From: Wolbachia endosymbiont of Meromenopon meropis
GTDB lineage: Bacteria > Pseudomonadota > Alphaproteobacteria > Rickettsiales > Anaplasmataceae
Length of the DNA: 64,000 nucleotides
Direction: 5' to 3'
NCBI GenBank assembly: GCA_029784595.1
Contig: JAJETZ010000002.1
Coordinates: forward strand, 203,491 to 267,490
Shown: piece by piece, positions 29,073 through 40,782 of the stretch
Layout: each line of letters opens with the position of its first letter
Numbering within the stretch: the stretch's first letter is position 1
Position numbers and translations under genes: made by a program
Notes under the pieces: model-generated
What the model saw: the letters and a program-made list of their open reading frames with translations, nothing else
What the model was told of the DNA's origin: nothing
The model's database searches: none

Positions 29073-31502
29073 AGTTCTTTCATTATCAAGTTTTAATAAT
29101 AATCAGGATAAAATGCAAGATTCATTTATTTTACCAAAGTATTTTTCTCTTGTATCTAAATACATAAATTTGCAGTAATTAATTGAGTTCAGAATTTTAA
29201 CGACAGAAATAAAAAGCGCTTTGAAATAATTTTCAATGTTATTTATTAGAAACGAAATTTAAAAAACTATATCTATTAACTTTTTATCTATTAAGACTCC
29301 ACATCTACCTAAAATAATAGGAATCTACTTACATGACATTGAATATTCTTTCTTTTTAAGAATTTTCTTAGCAAATTTTTTTTGAAATCCGAAGCGTTAA
29401 ATACATGAATTACCATCGTTAATTTTGATATTCTAACTAATTTGACATTCATGTTCAAAAGTTTATAATCCTCACATTCTGCTCAATCAACTTACGATTA
29501 TTTTCAAGAAATATAAAAACTTTTATATCTTTTCTTCCATGATCAAAATTTTGATTCTTCTGTAATTTCCTTTTGTTAGTTATTTTCTACTAATTTTAAT
29601 TACTTCCCAGCTTTTTTACTCCATAAATCACTTTTTAATAATATTTCTTTTAATCTAACTATTTATAACCAATGAATAACAAGTATGTTTTGTGATAAAC
29701 TTATTCAAATTTATTTTTATTCTCTTTTAAGATTAATAAAGTTTATTATAGATGTTATCTTTACGCTAAAAACCTATATTTTTTACTTTATTAAAATCAA
29801 ATTTTTATTCAAATTTTTTATAGAACCTTTTATTTCTCCTATAATATAGGAGCATTCTGTAGCTTTTACTCTAACTCACTTATTAGTGTATAATACTCAC
29901 AAGTTCGATTAGAACTAACGGAATTTATATAAAAAGCAAAAGTACTTAAATTCAATCTCTAGGAATTTTTAATTATATAATCGATATATAATAGTATTAT
30001 ATATCTTCTAAATCTTGAAAATTATGTGTTTTTTCATCTGTCTCATTATATTACTTATCTAATATCTATATTTTTTGAAATTGTTTTCAACATTATGCTA
30101 GATAATACTTTTTACAATCACTCTTTCAATACTTTATTTTTTTTAAAAATCACAAATAGATTTTTTTATGCATGTGTTCACCTCGCTCTTATCACTTTTT
30201 GTGTATTTTTAACTTTTATTTAGCATCGCACAATGACTTTTATATTTTTATTCTTTTCAATATATTTATCAATTTTAGAAGCGCTTCTTCATATGCTTTT
30301 AACAATAAAGAGTTAAATTGAAAAAATAAGAATTGGAATAAGAATGAGAAACATATGAACTAGAAAATATCAATAAATTCAACATATAACATGTGACAAA
30401 CATTAAAAATTAAATAAAGCAAAAGGATCAAAAAACTCTGAAATTTAAAAAAAAGTAAAACTATCTAATTTATTTAATAAAATAAAGCGAAGTATTAATT
30501 TATGTACTAACATTTAAATTATTATTACAGAGTATTTAATTAATGTACAAAAGTACACAGAAAAATCTAAATCAAAGAGCAAAAATACAAAAAAGAAAGC
30601 AATAAACTCTCACTTATAAAAGTGGTACTGCAATAGTATACATCAAAACTATAAATAGTTTTCACACCTAAATATATTATCTAAAAAGAATAGAAAAATA
30701 ACATAATACATACCACATACTTGTGATGTAGTAGTATCAGTACGTACTTTTTTACAAACAAATAGTAAAGAGTAATGCTTCAATAAAATAATTAAAATAT
30801 AATATGTCATAAAATATGACAACCGAAAAAAAAGTAAAGACATGATAGAAAATCTAAAAGCAATAAAAAATTTTATATTAAAAATCAATAAAAAAAGAAT
30901 TAATAGAAAATTTGCAATCAGTAAAAAGAACAAAAAAATAAAAAATAAAAAAACATAAAATTAATGAAAAACTTTTTTATAGTTAAGAACTATAAATAAA
31001 AATGAATAATTCAGTAAAAAGTTTTTTATAAGAGATATCAAAAAAAAAATCAAATACTTCAAAAGTATAAAAAAGAAGTAAAGTAATAAAAAATGCAGCA
31101 GATGTTTAACAAACTTATTATAAGTAGTATCAAAAGAATTTTTCCTTCTTCTTTCACACTATCAAAAATTTCGAATGTTCAAATTAAAAATTTGAACTCA
31201 TATTATTAAATACTACTAAACTAGTGCGCAAATTATTGTTTAATAACAAAGCTAAATCAAGGAACAAATGAATAATAGCACAAAGATTTGATCTTATAAT
31301 TGCTACCATATGAATTACAGTATGAAAACACTTGAGATACGCTAATCAAATATTTATTTAAGTTTGTACTCTTTCATATATTATCATTTATCTTTACTAC
31401 TAAAAACTTTAATATTAAAAATATTATAGTGTAAAAATACCAAAGTCTTATAAAAATATTAAAAATCTTTAATAATTGTAATTAATACGTATATTGTAAT
31501 CT
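29073..31502. other. Long intergenic region between tRNA-Pro and nuoH
   Basis: About 2.4 kb without a supported gene. Frames at 30026-30223 (+) and 30649-30933 (-) are F/L/I/Y-rich and look like chance products of AT-rich DNA. A perfect 8-bp palindrome (CTCCTATA, A, TATAGGAG) lies at 29836-29852. Confidence 0.55.
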
Positions 31503-32519
31503 CTAATCTGGCAAATTTCCAGTAAAGAGTAATATTCCAGAAACGAGTATCAACCAAAAAATTGACATTGGCAAAAATATCTTCCAACTAAGACGCATTA
31601 AATGATCATATCGATATCTAGGTATTGTTGCCCTAGTCCAAATAAATATTATTAATACTAAAACTATTTTTAAAGTAAACCAAATTAAACCTGGAATTTT
31701 ATAGAAAAAACCAATCTTTAGTGGAGGATACCATCCTCCCAAAAAAAATATTGTCATCATTGCGCTTGCCAAGATCATATTTGCATACTCTCCCAAAAAA
31801 AAGAGTGCAAAAGGCATTGATGAATACTCAACATTATACCCAGAAACAAGTTCTGCTTCAGCTTCTGGTAAATCAAATGGATGACGATTAGTTTCTGCAA
31901 GAAGAGAAATAAAGAATACTACCGCTATAGGTATAAGTAAAAAATCAACCCAAAATGGCATATGATGCTTTATCATAACCATTTTTCCGAGATTTAACGT
32001 TCCAGTTATAACAACAACCGTAGCAACTATCAAACCTACTGAAACTTCATATGAGATCATTTGAGCAGCTGATCTTATGCTACCTAAAAATGCATAATTA
32101 GAATTACTCGACCAACCTGCAAGTATAATACCATATACTTCTAAAGAAGATACAGCTAGTACATAAAGCACCCCAACGTCAATATTTGCTATTACTTTAG
32201 GAATAAATACCTGATGCCCGTTTTCTATATTTACTTCAGCGCCAAATGGTATCACTGCCCAAGCAATCAATGCTAAAAAAAAAGTAAGTATGGGAGCAAT
32301 AACAAATGGTATAGTACTTGCCCTAAATGGTATTATTGGTTCTTTAATGAGCAGTTTAATTGCATCTGCAAATGGCTGAAATAGTCCAAAAGGTCCAACA
32401 ACGCTTGGACCATGCCTTAGTTGGATTGTACCAATAAATTTACGTTCAAAATATATTAAATATGCTATCGAAACTAACAATGGTATCAAGACAAATAAAA
32501 TTTTAACTAATTTTTCCAT
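31503..32519 (-). CDS. nuoH: NADH-quinone oxidoreductase subunit H
   Basis: NuoH is the membrane subunit of complex I that links the quinone site to the proton-pumping arm. The 338-residue protein has about eight membrane helices and the conserved [19 protein letters not shown] block (25-43), [10 protein letters not shown] (48-57), [18 protein letters not shown] (about 209-226) with GYNVEYSS after it, and [14 protein letters not shown]. All are hallmark NuoH segments. Its start overlaps the nuoG end by 17 nt, so the two genes are coupled. Confidence 0.97.
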   Translation of the reverse strand: MEKLVKILFVLIPLLVSIAYLIYFERKFIGTIQLRHGPSVVGPFGLFQPFADAIKLLIKEPIIPFRASTIPFVIAPILTFFLALIAWAVIPFGAEVNIENGHQVFIPKVIANIDVGVLYVLAVSSLEVYGIILAGWSSNSNYAFLGSIRSAAQMISYEVSVGLIVATVVVITGTLNLGKMVMIKHHMPFWVDFLLIPIAVVFFISLLAETNRHPFDLPEAEAELVSGYNVEYSSMPFALFFLGEYANMILASAMMTIFFLGGWYPPLKIGFFYKIPGLIWFTLKIVLVLIIFIWTRATIPRYRYDHLMRLSWKIFLPMSIFWLILVSGILLFTGNLPD

Positions 32520-34551
32520 AAAAAGCTTTAGTACAATCTGCCATTATTTTCGAAGCGCGACTTATAGAATCTGTCATATAAAAATTATACTCTTTTAAAG
32601 TAAATGGCGCATTACTTAATTTTATCTCGTTGCAAGCAATCGATATCCATTTATTTCTTAACACATAGTTAGGTTTTTTAAACTGCGGACCTATAGTATC
32701 TAGTTTTTTTTTTACATCAAATAAACTTTCGTATGGAAAAGAGATACCCAAGTATTGGGACAAATTTTTAACAATTAACCAATCCTCTTTTGCTTCCCCA
32801 GGTGGGAATACGGCCAAGTTCGTTCTTTGTACTCGTCCTTCAGTATTAACATAAGTTGCACATTTTTCCGTATATGTAGCTCCAGGCAGAATAACATCTG
32901 CTATATGCGCTCCTCTATCACCATGATGACCTTGATAAATCACAAATGTATCTTCTAACTTTGATATATCAACTTCATCTGCACCGAGAAGATAAACAAC
33001 TTCTATGTTACCACTTTCTGCTTGTTTTAATATTTGGTTTGTACCTTTTCCACCTTTCTTCGGAACAAAACCAATATCCAATCCTCCAACTCGTGCTGCA
33101 GCTTTATGCAACATATTAAAACCATTCCAATCTTCTCTTATCATTTTAAAATTTTCCGCAATTACGCCAGCTAAAGCTAAAATTGATTCAGAATCATCTC
33201 TTATTAATACATCTTGACCTATTATCAGCATAGGGTTTTTTGCAGTATTTAACAAATTACAAAACTTATGATTTCCTTTTGCTATTTCATTTAAAATGCA
33301 AGGACTATCACCTAATTCTTCAACATGATATAAATACTCGATACCAGGACCAATACTTGCAATAGAAAAATTGCCACGTAAATATCTTTTTCTTATACGT
33401 GCATTAATAATTGGCGCTTCTATTCTAGGATTTGTGTTTATAAGAAGGCATAAATCTGAATTCTCTATACCCTGAATAGTGCTATTAAAAACATACGATC
33501 CACGATTGTTTTGTATAAGCCATGCCCCATCCTGTCGACAATCTATATTTACTACGCCAAGTTTATCCATCATTTCTTTTAATAGAAGCATAGACTCACA
33601 ATCCACTAGATCACCAGCGATTGCAGCAATTTTACTTGGTATTGTATCTTTTATTTTTTTTGCAGCAAGAGCTAACGCTTCATTCCAGTCAACTGGAGTT
33701 AATTTGCCATTTTTCTTTATATAAGGTTGATCAAGACGCTGAACTTTCAATCCATCATAAGCAAAACGAGTTTTATCTGATATCCATTCTTCATTTATCT
33801 CTTCATTTAGCCTTGGTAATATTCGCATAATTTCCGGGCCACGATAATCAACTCTAATTGCACTTCCAACAGCATCTAATACATCTATAGTTTCGCAATG
33901 TGATAATTCCCATGAACGTGCTTTAAACAAGTAGGGTTTTGAGCTTAAAGCTCCTACGGGACATAGATCTATAATATTTCCAGATAATTCAGAACTAATA
34001 TACCTTCTTATATAAGTACTAACTTCTACATTTTCCCCTCTACCAATTCCCCCAAGTTCACTTGTACCTGCAACATCAGATAAAAATCTGACACATCGAG
34101 TACAATGAATGCATCTATTCATTGCAGTTTGAATAAGTGGCCCAAAATACTTTTTTGGTACAGCTCTTTTATGCTCATTAAATCTAGTAAATGTCTTTCC
34201 GTATAGCATTACTATATCTTGTAAATCACACTCACCACCTTGATCACAAATTGGACAATCGAGAGGATGATTAATTAATAAAAACTCAAGTACGCTTTCA
34301 CGCGCTTTTTTAATTTTTGGAGTATCAGTGTGAATAATCATACCTTCTACAATCGGTACTGCGCAAGCAGCTACTGGTTTTCGAGTCTCGCCTTCAATTT
34401 CAACCAAACACATTCTGCAATTACCAGCAATTGCTAAGTTTTCATGATAACAAAAACGCGGAATTTCAATGCCAGCAATCTCACAGGCTTGAATTATAGT
34501 AACACCAGCTTCTACTTGATATTCCTTAAAATTAATGATAATTTTGACCAC
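32503..34551 (-). CDS. nuoG: NADH-quinone oxidoreductase subunit G
   Basis: NuoG is the large Fe-S subunit of the peripheral arm of complex I. The 682-residue protein has an N-terminal 2Fe-2S ferredoxin domain (C34, C45, C48, C63), the His-Cys 4Fe-4S segment [18 protein letters not shown] (95-112), and a 4Fe-4S domain with CIHCTRC (147-153) and C197. A molybdopterin-oxidoreductase-like C-terminal part without cofactor function follows. Its length matches alphaproteobacterial and mitochondrial (NDUFS1) forms. It lies 12 nt after the small gene at 34564-34776 and precedes nuoH. Confidence 0.97.
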   Translation of the reverse strand: MVKIIINFKEYQVEAGVTIIQACEIAGIEIPRFCYHENLAIAGNCRMCLVEIEGETRKPVAACAVPIVEGMIIHTDTPKIKKARESVLEFLLINHPLDCPICDQGGECDLQDIVMLYGKTFTRFNEHKRAVPKKYFGPLIQTAMNRCIHCTRCVRFLSDVAGTSELGGIGRGENVEVSTYIRRYISSELSGNIIDLCPVGALSSKPYLFKARSWELSHCETIDVLDAVGSAIRVDYRGPEIMRILPRLNEEINEEWISDKTRFAYDGLKVQRLDQPYIKKNGKLTPVDWNEALALAAKKIKDTIPSKIAAIAGDLVDCESMLLLKEMMDKLGVVNIDCRQDGAWLIQNNRGSYVFNSTIQGIENSDLCLLINTNPRIEAPIINARIRKRYLRGNFSIASIGPGIEYLYHVEELGDSPCILNEIAKGNHKFCNLLNTAKNPMLIIGQDVLIRDDSESILALAGVIAENFKMIREDWNGFNMLHKAAARVGGLDIGFVPKKGGKGTNQILKQAESGNIEVVYLLGADEVDISKLEDTFVIYQGHHGDRGAHIADVILPGATYTEKCATYVNTEGRVQRTNLAVFPPGEAKEDWLIVKNLSQYLGISFPYESLFDVKKKLDTIGPQFKKPNYVLRNKWISIACNEIKLSNAPFTLKEYNFYMTDSISRASKIMADCTKAFYGKIS

Positions 34552-34563
34552 AAATCTCTAAAT

Positions 34564-34776
34564 CTATTCTAAAGTTTTCCACTTTATAGGAATGCCACCT
34601 TCATCTTGAACTAGTTCACCATCTTCATACTCAGCAGACATATAATTCATACGCAAATCGCGATCGATATATCTAACTGGCTTTACTGTTTTATCCTTAT
34701 ATATTTTTTGCTTAGATTTCTGACGCTGAGTAGGATTATTTTTACTAGCTATTTTTGTTTTTCCATTCACTGCCAT
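34564..34776 (-). CDS. Small protein upstream of nuoG, function unknown
   Basis: A 70-residue product (from MAVNGKTKIA) has a basic N-terminal half (NPTQRQKSKQKIYKDK) and an acidic, aromatic C-terminal half (RYIDRDLRMNYMSAEYEDGE, then PIKWKTLE). I recognise no named family, but the composition is not that of a chance frame. The ATG at 34776 has a clear Shine-Dalgarno AGGAG (34786-34790 on the complement) 9 nt upstream, whereas the in-frame start at 34800 would include that site in the coding part. It is 12 nt before nuoG, so it is probably cotranscribed with nuoG-nuoH. Confidence 0.75.
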   Translation of the reverse strand: MAVNGKTKIASKNNPTQRQKSKQKIYKDKTVKPVRYIDRDLRMNYMSAEYEDGELVQDEGGIPIKWKTLE

Positions 34777-37700
34777 TGTGATAAACTCCTCTCTCATCAA
34801 AACTCGTCATTTCCCCTGAATTGTAGCATTTAAGTACTAAAGTGTCAATATAAAACAATTTTTTAAGTTCAATAACGTCTAAAGCAATTTTTTTATTGTA
34901 AAATAGAATCCACTATCATTATACTCTATTATAGTAATATACTATTTCTTTAAGTCTACATATAAGCTTAAGAATTTAATTAGGTACCAAAATTGACATC
35001 TATATCTCATATATAATTTTTACATTATATACACTGTATTTTTTAAATTAAATTTTACTATTATCTATATAATAGAACCTTAAACTAGCTTGTATAAAAA
35101 CCATTTATTAAAATACAAAACTCCCCATATATTTCACAATAATCATATGCAATAAGAGCTACACACTTTAAGTCTCTTTTTTATATTTTTTGTTAGATTT
35201 TAATTAATATCTTAAATATTCATTGTGAAACTAGATTTTAGTAGTTACCTTTTTATTAAAGAGATAAAATATTTCAAAAAAGTGATACACACATCTAAAG
35301 ATATGTTTGCTTGAATTACAGCAAGGGACTTATTGGAGTAAGAATATAAAGATATCATCTAACAATCCTTTTCAAAAATTGAAATTTTAAAAAATCAAAA
35401 TTCACTTGATTAAATAGTAGTTTTATCAAAACTAAAATATCTTAGTAGAATTAAGATTGAATACTTATTCATACTTTATTATATTTTACAATTATAAAAC
35501 CCAATGTATCAGACGGCGTAAAAGTATTAATCTATAAAAATCTTTTTCCATCTCTCGCATCTCTGTACAGACAAAAAAGTACGCAATTCATATTGCGAGT
35601 TATAACAAATTTTAAAAAAAATCAAAAATTGAAACAAAGAATAAATCAGATTTTAATTAAGAATTAAACTTAAATTCATTAAGAATTAATAATAAAATTA
35701 TTTTTAATATAAAATAATGTGACAAAAATGTCAGAAATTATAATACTTCATATCAATGAAATTTTGATCAAAAAAATATTCAAAGGTTAAATTGAAAGAC
35801 TTATTTAATAGAATTGTAATTAATACATTAACTATAAGCAAATATTTTTACACTAATAGCCAAACACTATCCTTAAACAAAATTTGCTTTATAATACTAA
35901 TTATTATTTTTAACTTACATTTTTTTTTGTAAAAGTAGTGTTAAAAGAAGCTTTGAATTTTTTTTCTCAGTTTTTTCTTAAATTATTTTGTATTATACTA
36001 TACATGTTAAAATTAATTAGAGATATATTCATCTTAAATTTTTTCAATGTTTTGATATCATAAAAATCTATTTTATTCATATGAATGAATACCAATTCAG
36101 TGTTGAATGATCAACGTTAATGCAAATTAGAAATAAATGATCTTTATTATCAGATGCGATTCAAAAAAAACATAACTTTTTTTTGTAAACACCACATGAT
36201 CTTCTTTAATTGTGTTAATTGTGATAATGATCTCTTCAAGTTTTGAATTCGACAAAGTCTTTAACAAAAATAATAAAAATTCTTTGTGATCATAATTTAA
36301 TATCTATTGTAGATAGAATCTATTACACAAAATGCTACATATCTAAATACATAATATCATATACTATCTCTTTATTCTCAAGTGCCTATAAATCACCTAC
36401 TCTTTCTGTCGTAGATAGTAATTTGATGTTGCATCTTTGAATCAATACAAATAAAAAACATGTTATGTTGATTTTAGTATGCAAATCTTCTACCACCTCT
36501 GTAAGTTACTATAATTATAGCATTGATTTTGCAATTAAAAATTAATAAATTTTAGCATAACCTTATTTTTTATTTAAACAAAATACATAATTAATACAAA
36601 AAGCAAAGATTACTCCAAATTTAGCGGTTTAAAAAAAACTAAAATAAATATTTTTCATTTTAATATTTATTAAATAACTACATGAAGTAACATTAAATAC
36701 TTTACATATAGAAAGTAATAAATTTATCTTATTTTCGTTTTAGACTAACTACTATAAATAATCTAAATTAACACTTAGCTTAATTTTAGCTTAATTTTAA
36801 TTCTTAATGTCTATTATATTCTTAATAAATAGAAAACGGCAATTTTTATACAAAGTAAAAACCCCTATCTAAAATTACAACAGCTATAAGTGAAATTTAA
36901 TTTTTTGATAAAAATCATGAAACTAAAAAACGCAAAACAAAATTAACGATTTATATGATAAGCTATAAGAAATTTATTTTAAAACTGAGAACTTACATGA
37001 ACAAGATATTAAAGAAGTATTACTACTGAATTTAGCATTATAAATTTAATTAAAAAATAATTCTGCAAAAATTGATAAATAAAAATTTATTAGATCTCTT
37101 TTATAAAGAATTTTTAAAAATATACATATACTGTGTGTAGCTACAAAGGCTACAAAATACAAAAACAACATTTTATATTTCTCTTAAAAACAATTTAAAG
37201 AGAAATGTGATATTGTCTTGCAATAAATTTAACTTTTTAAAATAAGGTAAATTAAAGAATAAGAAATATGAATTATACGAAGTATATTCAAAAAAAAATC
37301 AGTATCGAAAACAAAGAAAAAAAAGTAGTAAAGATAAAAATCCGTTAATAATTTTAAAAGAAAAACAAAAAAACAAATGTAGAACCGCAAAATATAGTGG
37401 TTAACAACAATTTTTTAAATCTCTAATTTATGTATCGGAACACTAATCAACAAGTTAATACAAAAAAAACTACAAAGATAATAAAAAATTCAATATGACT
37501 TTATAAAAAGCTAAATAAATATAAACATTCTAATAAAAATCTCTAAATTGAGTGAAATCAAACTACTGAAAGTAATGATATACTTTAGTTATATAAGTAT
37601 TAAAGAGATATTGTTGTAAAATACATAAAAAGCCACCTATTCAGTCTCGCTTTATTTTATGTAAAATTAAAAATTTAAAATAAAAATTTTAATACAGCTA

Positions 37701-37803
37701 AATCTAATTTAGAATTAATCAACAAAAATCTCTTCTCACAAATGCCAACGTAACGAAAAAGTTGTACATTTTTAATAAAAAATCGCAATAAAAAATTTAT
37801 AAT
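34777..37803. other. Long intergenic region between the nuoG cluster and trpS
   Basis: About 3 kb of AT-rich DNA. The left edge should carry the nuoG-cluster promoter. A short direct repeat (AGCTTAATTTT twice near 36778-36799) and an ATTCATATGAAT palindrome near 36077 are seen. The frame at 36243-36440 (+) has no features of a real gene. No RNA gene is recognised. Confidence 0.55.
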
Positions 37804-38799
37804 CTATTGAATAAATCCTATAACTTCTTTTGTTTGTCTTATATTGTAATTTGCAATCATTGCTGCTTTTTCTGTATCTTTCTTTAATATCTCATACAAA
37901 TAGAACCGATTTTTCAAGAGGTATTTCATCTTCTCACGTATAGGCGATATAACACTAATGATTAAATCAGTTAATTCTTTTTTGAAATATTTCATATTAT
38001 ATCTATTCATTTCTTCACATACTACATCTATAGTAAAGCTACTCAATACTGAATAAATATTAATCAAGTTACTTATCTCTGGACGATATTTTAGAGTAGC
38101 AAAATCAAAACCTAGAATTGAGTCTGTCTTTGCTTTTTTTATTTTTTTAGCGATTAAATCATCTGTATCATCAAGACTAATTCGAGAATATTCTGAAGGA
38201 TCAGATTTACTCATTTTACTTGTACCATCTCTTAAACTCATTATTTTTGATGCATGTTTCAAAATTAGAATTTCAGGTACAACAAAATGATTTATTCTAT
38301 AGTAATTATTAAAAGTGATTGCAATATCTCGAGTAAGTTCTAGATGTTGCTTCTGATCATCACCAACAGGAACATATTTAGCTTGATACAGTAATATATC
38401 CGCAGCCATAAGTGCTGGATAACTGTATAAACCCAAAGAGACATTTTGTTTATTACCGGCTTTAGTTTTAAATTGAATCATGCGATTAAGCCGACCAACT
38501 GGAGTATAGCATCCGAGTAGCCAACAGAGTTCTGCATGACCGCTAACTGTAGACTGACTAAAAATAATGGATTTATCTGGATCTATTCCACATGCAATGT
38601 AAGCTGCTGCTGTTTTAAGAATATTACTTTTCAATTCGCTAGGAGAAAATTTATTGGTTGTAATTGCGTGTAAATCAACAATACAAAAAAGAGATTCATA
38701 TTTACTCTGTAAATTCACCCACTGTCTAATTACACCAAGATAATTACCAAGATGAAGTGTGCCACTAGGCTGAATACCCGAAAAAACAATATTACGCAT
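37804..38799 (-). CDS. trpS: Tryptophanyl-tRNA synthetase
   Basis: TrpS charges tRNA-Trp in the cytoplasm. The 331-residue class I synthetase has the HIGH-type signature PSGTLHLGNYLG (11-22), the MAADILLYQAKYVPVGDDQKQHLEL region and the KMSKS motif in TSKMSKSDP. The start is the ATG at 38799 (MRNIVFSGIQPSG), which matches the family N terminus; a longer frame reaching 38937 would overlap grpE with unrelated residues. It lies 13 nt after grpE on the same strand. Confidence 0.96.
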   Translation of the reverse strand: MRNIVFSGIQPSGTLHLGNYLGVIRQWVNLQSKYESLFCIVDLHAITTNKFSPSELKSNILKTAAAYIACGIDPDKSIIFSQSTVSGHAELCWLLGCYTPVGRLNRMIQFKTKAGNKQNVSLGLYSYPALMAADILLYQAKYVPVGDDQKQHLELTRDIAITFNNYYRINHFVVPEILILKHASKIMSLRDGTSKMSKSDPSEYSRISLDDTDDLIAKKIKKAKTDSILGFDFATLKYRPEISNLINIYSVLSSFTIDVVCEEMNRYNMKYFKKELTDLIISVISPIREKMKYLLKNRFYLYEILKKDTEKAAMIANYNIRQTKEVIGFIQ

Positions 38800-38812
38800 T
38801 ATCGTTACTTCA

Positions 38813-39385
38813 TTAATTGCTTTCGCAATGAATAGTAGACTTCTTTGAAATAACAACCATCGCAGGACGAAGCAATCTACTTTTAATAGTAAAACCGGTT
38901 TGCAAGACCTCCACGATAGTAGCAATTTCTTTTTCATTATCTTCCCTCTCTACAACAGCTTGATGTAAATTACTATCAAAAGACTCTCCTATTGGGTTTA
39001 TTTCCTCTATTCCATGTTTTTTTAAATCATTCATCATTTTTTGGTAAACTACCCTGATACCTTGATGAATGGGATCATCATCTTTCAAATTCTCCATTAC
39101 TCTTTTTAAATTGTCACACGAATCAATCATATCACGTGCAAACTGTGTAACTGCGTAATCACCTGCATCATTAACTTGCTTTTGCATTATACGCTTAACA
39201 TTTTCATTATCTGCAATAGCACGACGTAGATGATCTTCAAGTTGAGCTGCACGTTCCTTTAATGCATTGAAATCTTCGTTGAGATCGCCATAATCTTTTT
39301 CGTCACTATCTTGTCGATCTTCAATTTTTTGTTTATTTACCATATCGGCAAATTTCTTCTTTTTTTCTTTGCTACTATCTGACAT
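38813..39385 (-). CDS. grpE: Nucleotide exchange factor GrpE
   Basis: GrpE releases ADP from DnaK in the Hsp70 cycle. The 190-residue protein has a charged N-terminal segment, a long coiled-coil (about 40-90, LKERAAQLEDHLRRAIADNENVKR) and the conserved C-terminal beta part with GIRVVYQKM, IGESFDSNLHQAV and LQTGFTIKSRLLRPAMVVIS. Its length is usual. It is 59 nt from the polyprenyl synthase gene upstream and is followed by trpS. Confidence 0.96.
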   Translation of the reverse strand: MSDSSKEKKKKFADMVNKQKIEDRQDSDEKDYGDLNEDFNALKERAAQLEDHLRRAIADNENVKRIMQKQVNDAGDYAVTQFARDMIDSCDNLKRVMENLKDDDPIHQGIRVVYQKMMNDLKKHGIEEINPIGESFDSNLHQAVVEREDNEKEIATIVEVLQTGFTIKSRLLRPAMVVISKKSTIHCESN

Positions 39386-39444
39386 ACCATTAACTCTAAG
39401 AACCTGCTATAAATATATAGCAATTAATCTGAAAATATCAAGAA

Positions 39445-40434
39445 CTAGCTAAATTGCCTTTCTATGATTGTATTCACAAAATCAGTCAAGGCAGTCTTAT
39501 AAGGAGAATCAGAAAAAACACTAATATCACTTAATGCCATTTTAATATGACGTCTTGCATTTTTCATAGAAAGCTCAATGGCATTGTGGTGACTAATATA
39601 ATGAAGCGCTTGACCAAAGTTGTGCTCAACTGAAGAAAAACATTTTTCCCAAAATTTCTGTTCTGCTATGCTGCCTTTTTCATATGCTATAATCGCAGGT
39701 AAAGTTACCTTACCGTCGAAAAAGTCTTTTCCAACTTGCTTTCCAGAAATGTTCTGATTAGCAGTGTAATCCATCATGTCATCAATTATTTGGAATGCTA
39801 TACCAAAATTGAAGCCAAAATTCTTTAGTCTTTTCCTTTCATCACTGGTTGCACCGGATATTACAGAAGCAGCTTCGCAACATGCAGAAAATAAAGACGC
39901 TGTTTTTTCTCCAATAATATCAAAATAATTTTTACGTGCAGTACGAGGATTGAAACACGTTGTCATCTGCTTTATTTCGCCTTTTACCAACAAATGTGAA
40001 GCTTTAGATAGAATAGAAAAAATATTAAAATTTTCACATTCTATAAGCCATCTGAATGCTAGAGTCAACAATAGATCACCAACCAAAATACTCGATTTAT
40101 TTCCCCAGATTTTATTTGCTGTTTTAACTCCATGACGTGCTTCACTTTCATCAAGTACATCATCGTGAAGTAAGGTAGCATTGTGTATAAATTCTAAAGA
40201 CGCAGCAACTCTAACTCTGTCTTCTCCAGAATAATTCAACATTTTACACAAAACAAAAATAAACTTAGGCCTTATTTTTTTTCCGCCTGATTCAATCAGA
40301 TGGGATATGACATCAGTAGCAAGCTTGATGCTTTCATCATCAATATTTCTAAAAATAAAATCCCTCATATCTGATAAATCAGAAGATACTAGATCATCTA
40401 ATCTAGCATGATTTATTGAATCAGCATTCAGCAT
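39445..40434 (-). CDS. ispB: Polyprenyl diphosphate synthase (ubiquinone side chain type)
   Basis: This trans-prenyltransferase builds the long isoprenoid diphosphate, probably octaprenyl or a similar length, used for ubiquinone. The 329-residue protein has both aspartate-rich motifs: DDVLD (91-95, FARM) and DDMMD (218-222, SARM), with GGKKIRP (50-56) near the N terminus and LLHDDVLDES context. Chain length cannot be fixed from sequence alone, so the gene symbol is by similarity to IspB. It lies 21 nt after rpsP on the same strand. Confidence 0.88.
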   Translation of the reverse strand: MLNADSINHARLDDLVSSDLSDMRDFIFRNIDDESIKLATDVISHLIESGGKKIRPKFIFVLCKMLNYSGEDRVRVAASLEFIHNATLLHDDVLDESEARHGVKTANKIWGNKSSILVGDLLLTLAFRWLIECENFNIFSILSKASHLLVKGEIKQMTTCFNPRTARKNYFDIIGEKTASLFSACCEAASVISGATSDERKRLKNFGFNFGIAFQIIDDMMDYTANQNISGKQVGKDFFDGKVTLPAIIAYEKGSIAEQKFWEKCFSSVEHNFGQALHYISHHNAIELSMKNARRHIKMALSDISVFSDSPYKTALTDFVNTIIERQFS

Positions 40435-40455
40435 TTTTAAAGAAGCCTATATTTC

Positions 40456-40782
40456 TTATTCCTTTGCTTTCTGTATTTCTACTTTCTTTTCTTCTATTTT
40501 TTTTGCTTCTATTTTCTTTTTTTTCATCTCTATAGTAATCATATTTTTTTCGATGAACCACAGCACCCTCTTAGTTGGTTGCGCACCAACACCTAACCAA
40601 TACTTCAATCTGTCAATTTTTATCACGATACGATTTTTGTTGTCTTTTGCTAACATAGGATTATAATGTCCTATTTTCTCAATAAAACGCCCATCTCTTG
40701 GAGCAAGTGAATTAGCAACAACTACTCTGTAAAATGGATGCTTTTTTTTACCAAACCTTGCCAATCTTATTTTAACTGCCAT
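40456..40782 (-). CDS. rpsP: 30S ribosomal protein S16
   Basis: S16 is a 30S assembly protein. The 108-residue product starts [23 protein letters not shown] and has [19 protein letters not shown] and the [13 protein letters not shown] segment, all conserved. The tail is a lysine/glutamate run ([16 protein letters not shown]) beyond the common core. In many bacteria rpsP is followed by rimM-trmD-rplS; here trmD-rplS is more than 10 kb away and rpsP leads into ispB. Confidence 0.97.
   Translation of the reverse strand: MAVKIRLARFGKKKHPFYRVVVANSLAPRDGRFIEKIGHYNPMLAKDNKNRIVIKIDRLKYWLGVGAQPTKRVLWFIEKNMITIEMKKKKIEAKKIEEKKVEIQKAKE

Noticed and set aside
30649..30933. Open frame on the minus strand (94 codons), hydrophobic
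   Set aside because: Low-complexity F/L/I sequence without a proper start context; typical chance frame.
36243..36440. Open frame on the plus strand (65 codons)
   Set aside because: No start signal, no context and no family resemblance.
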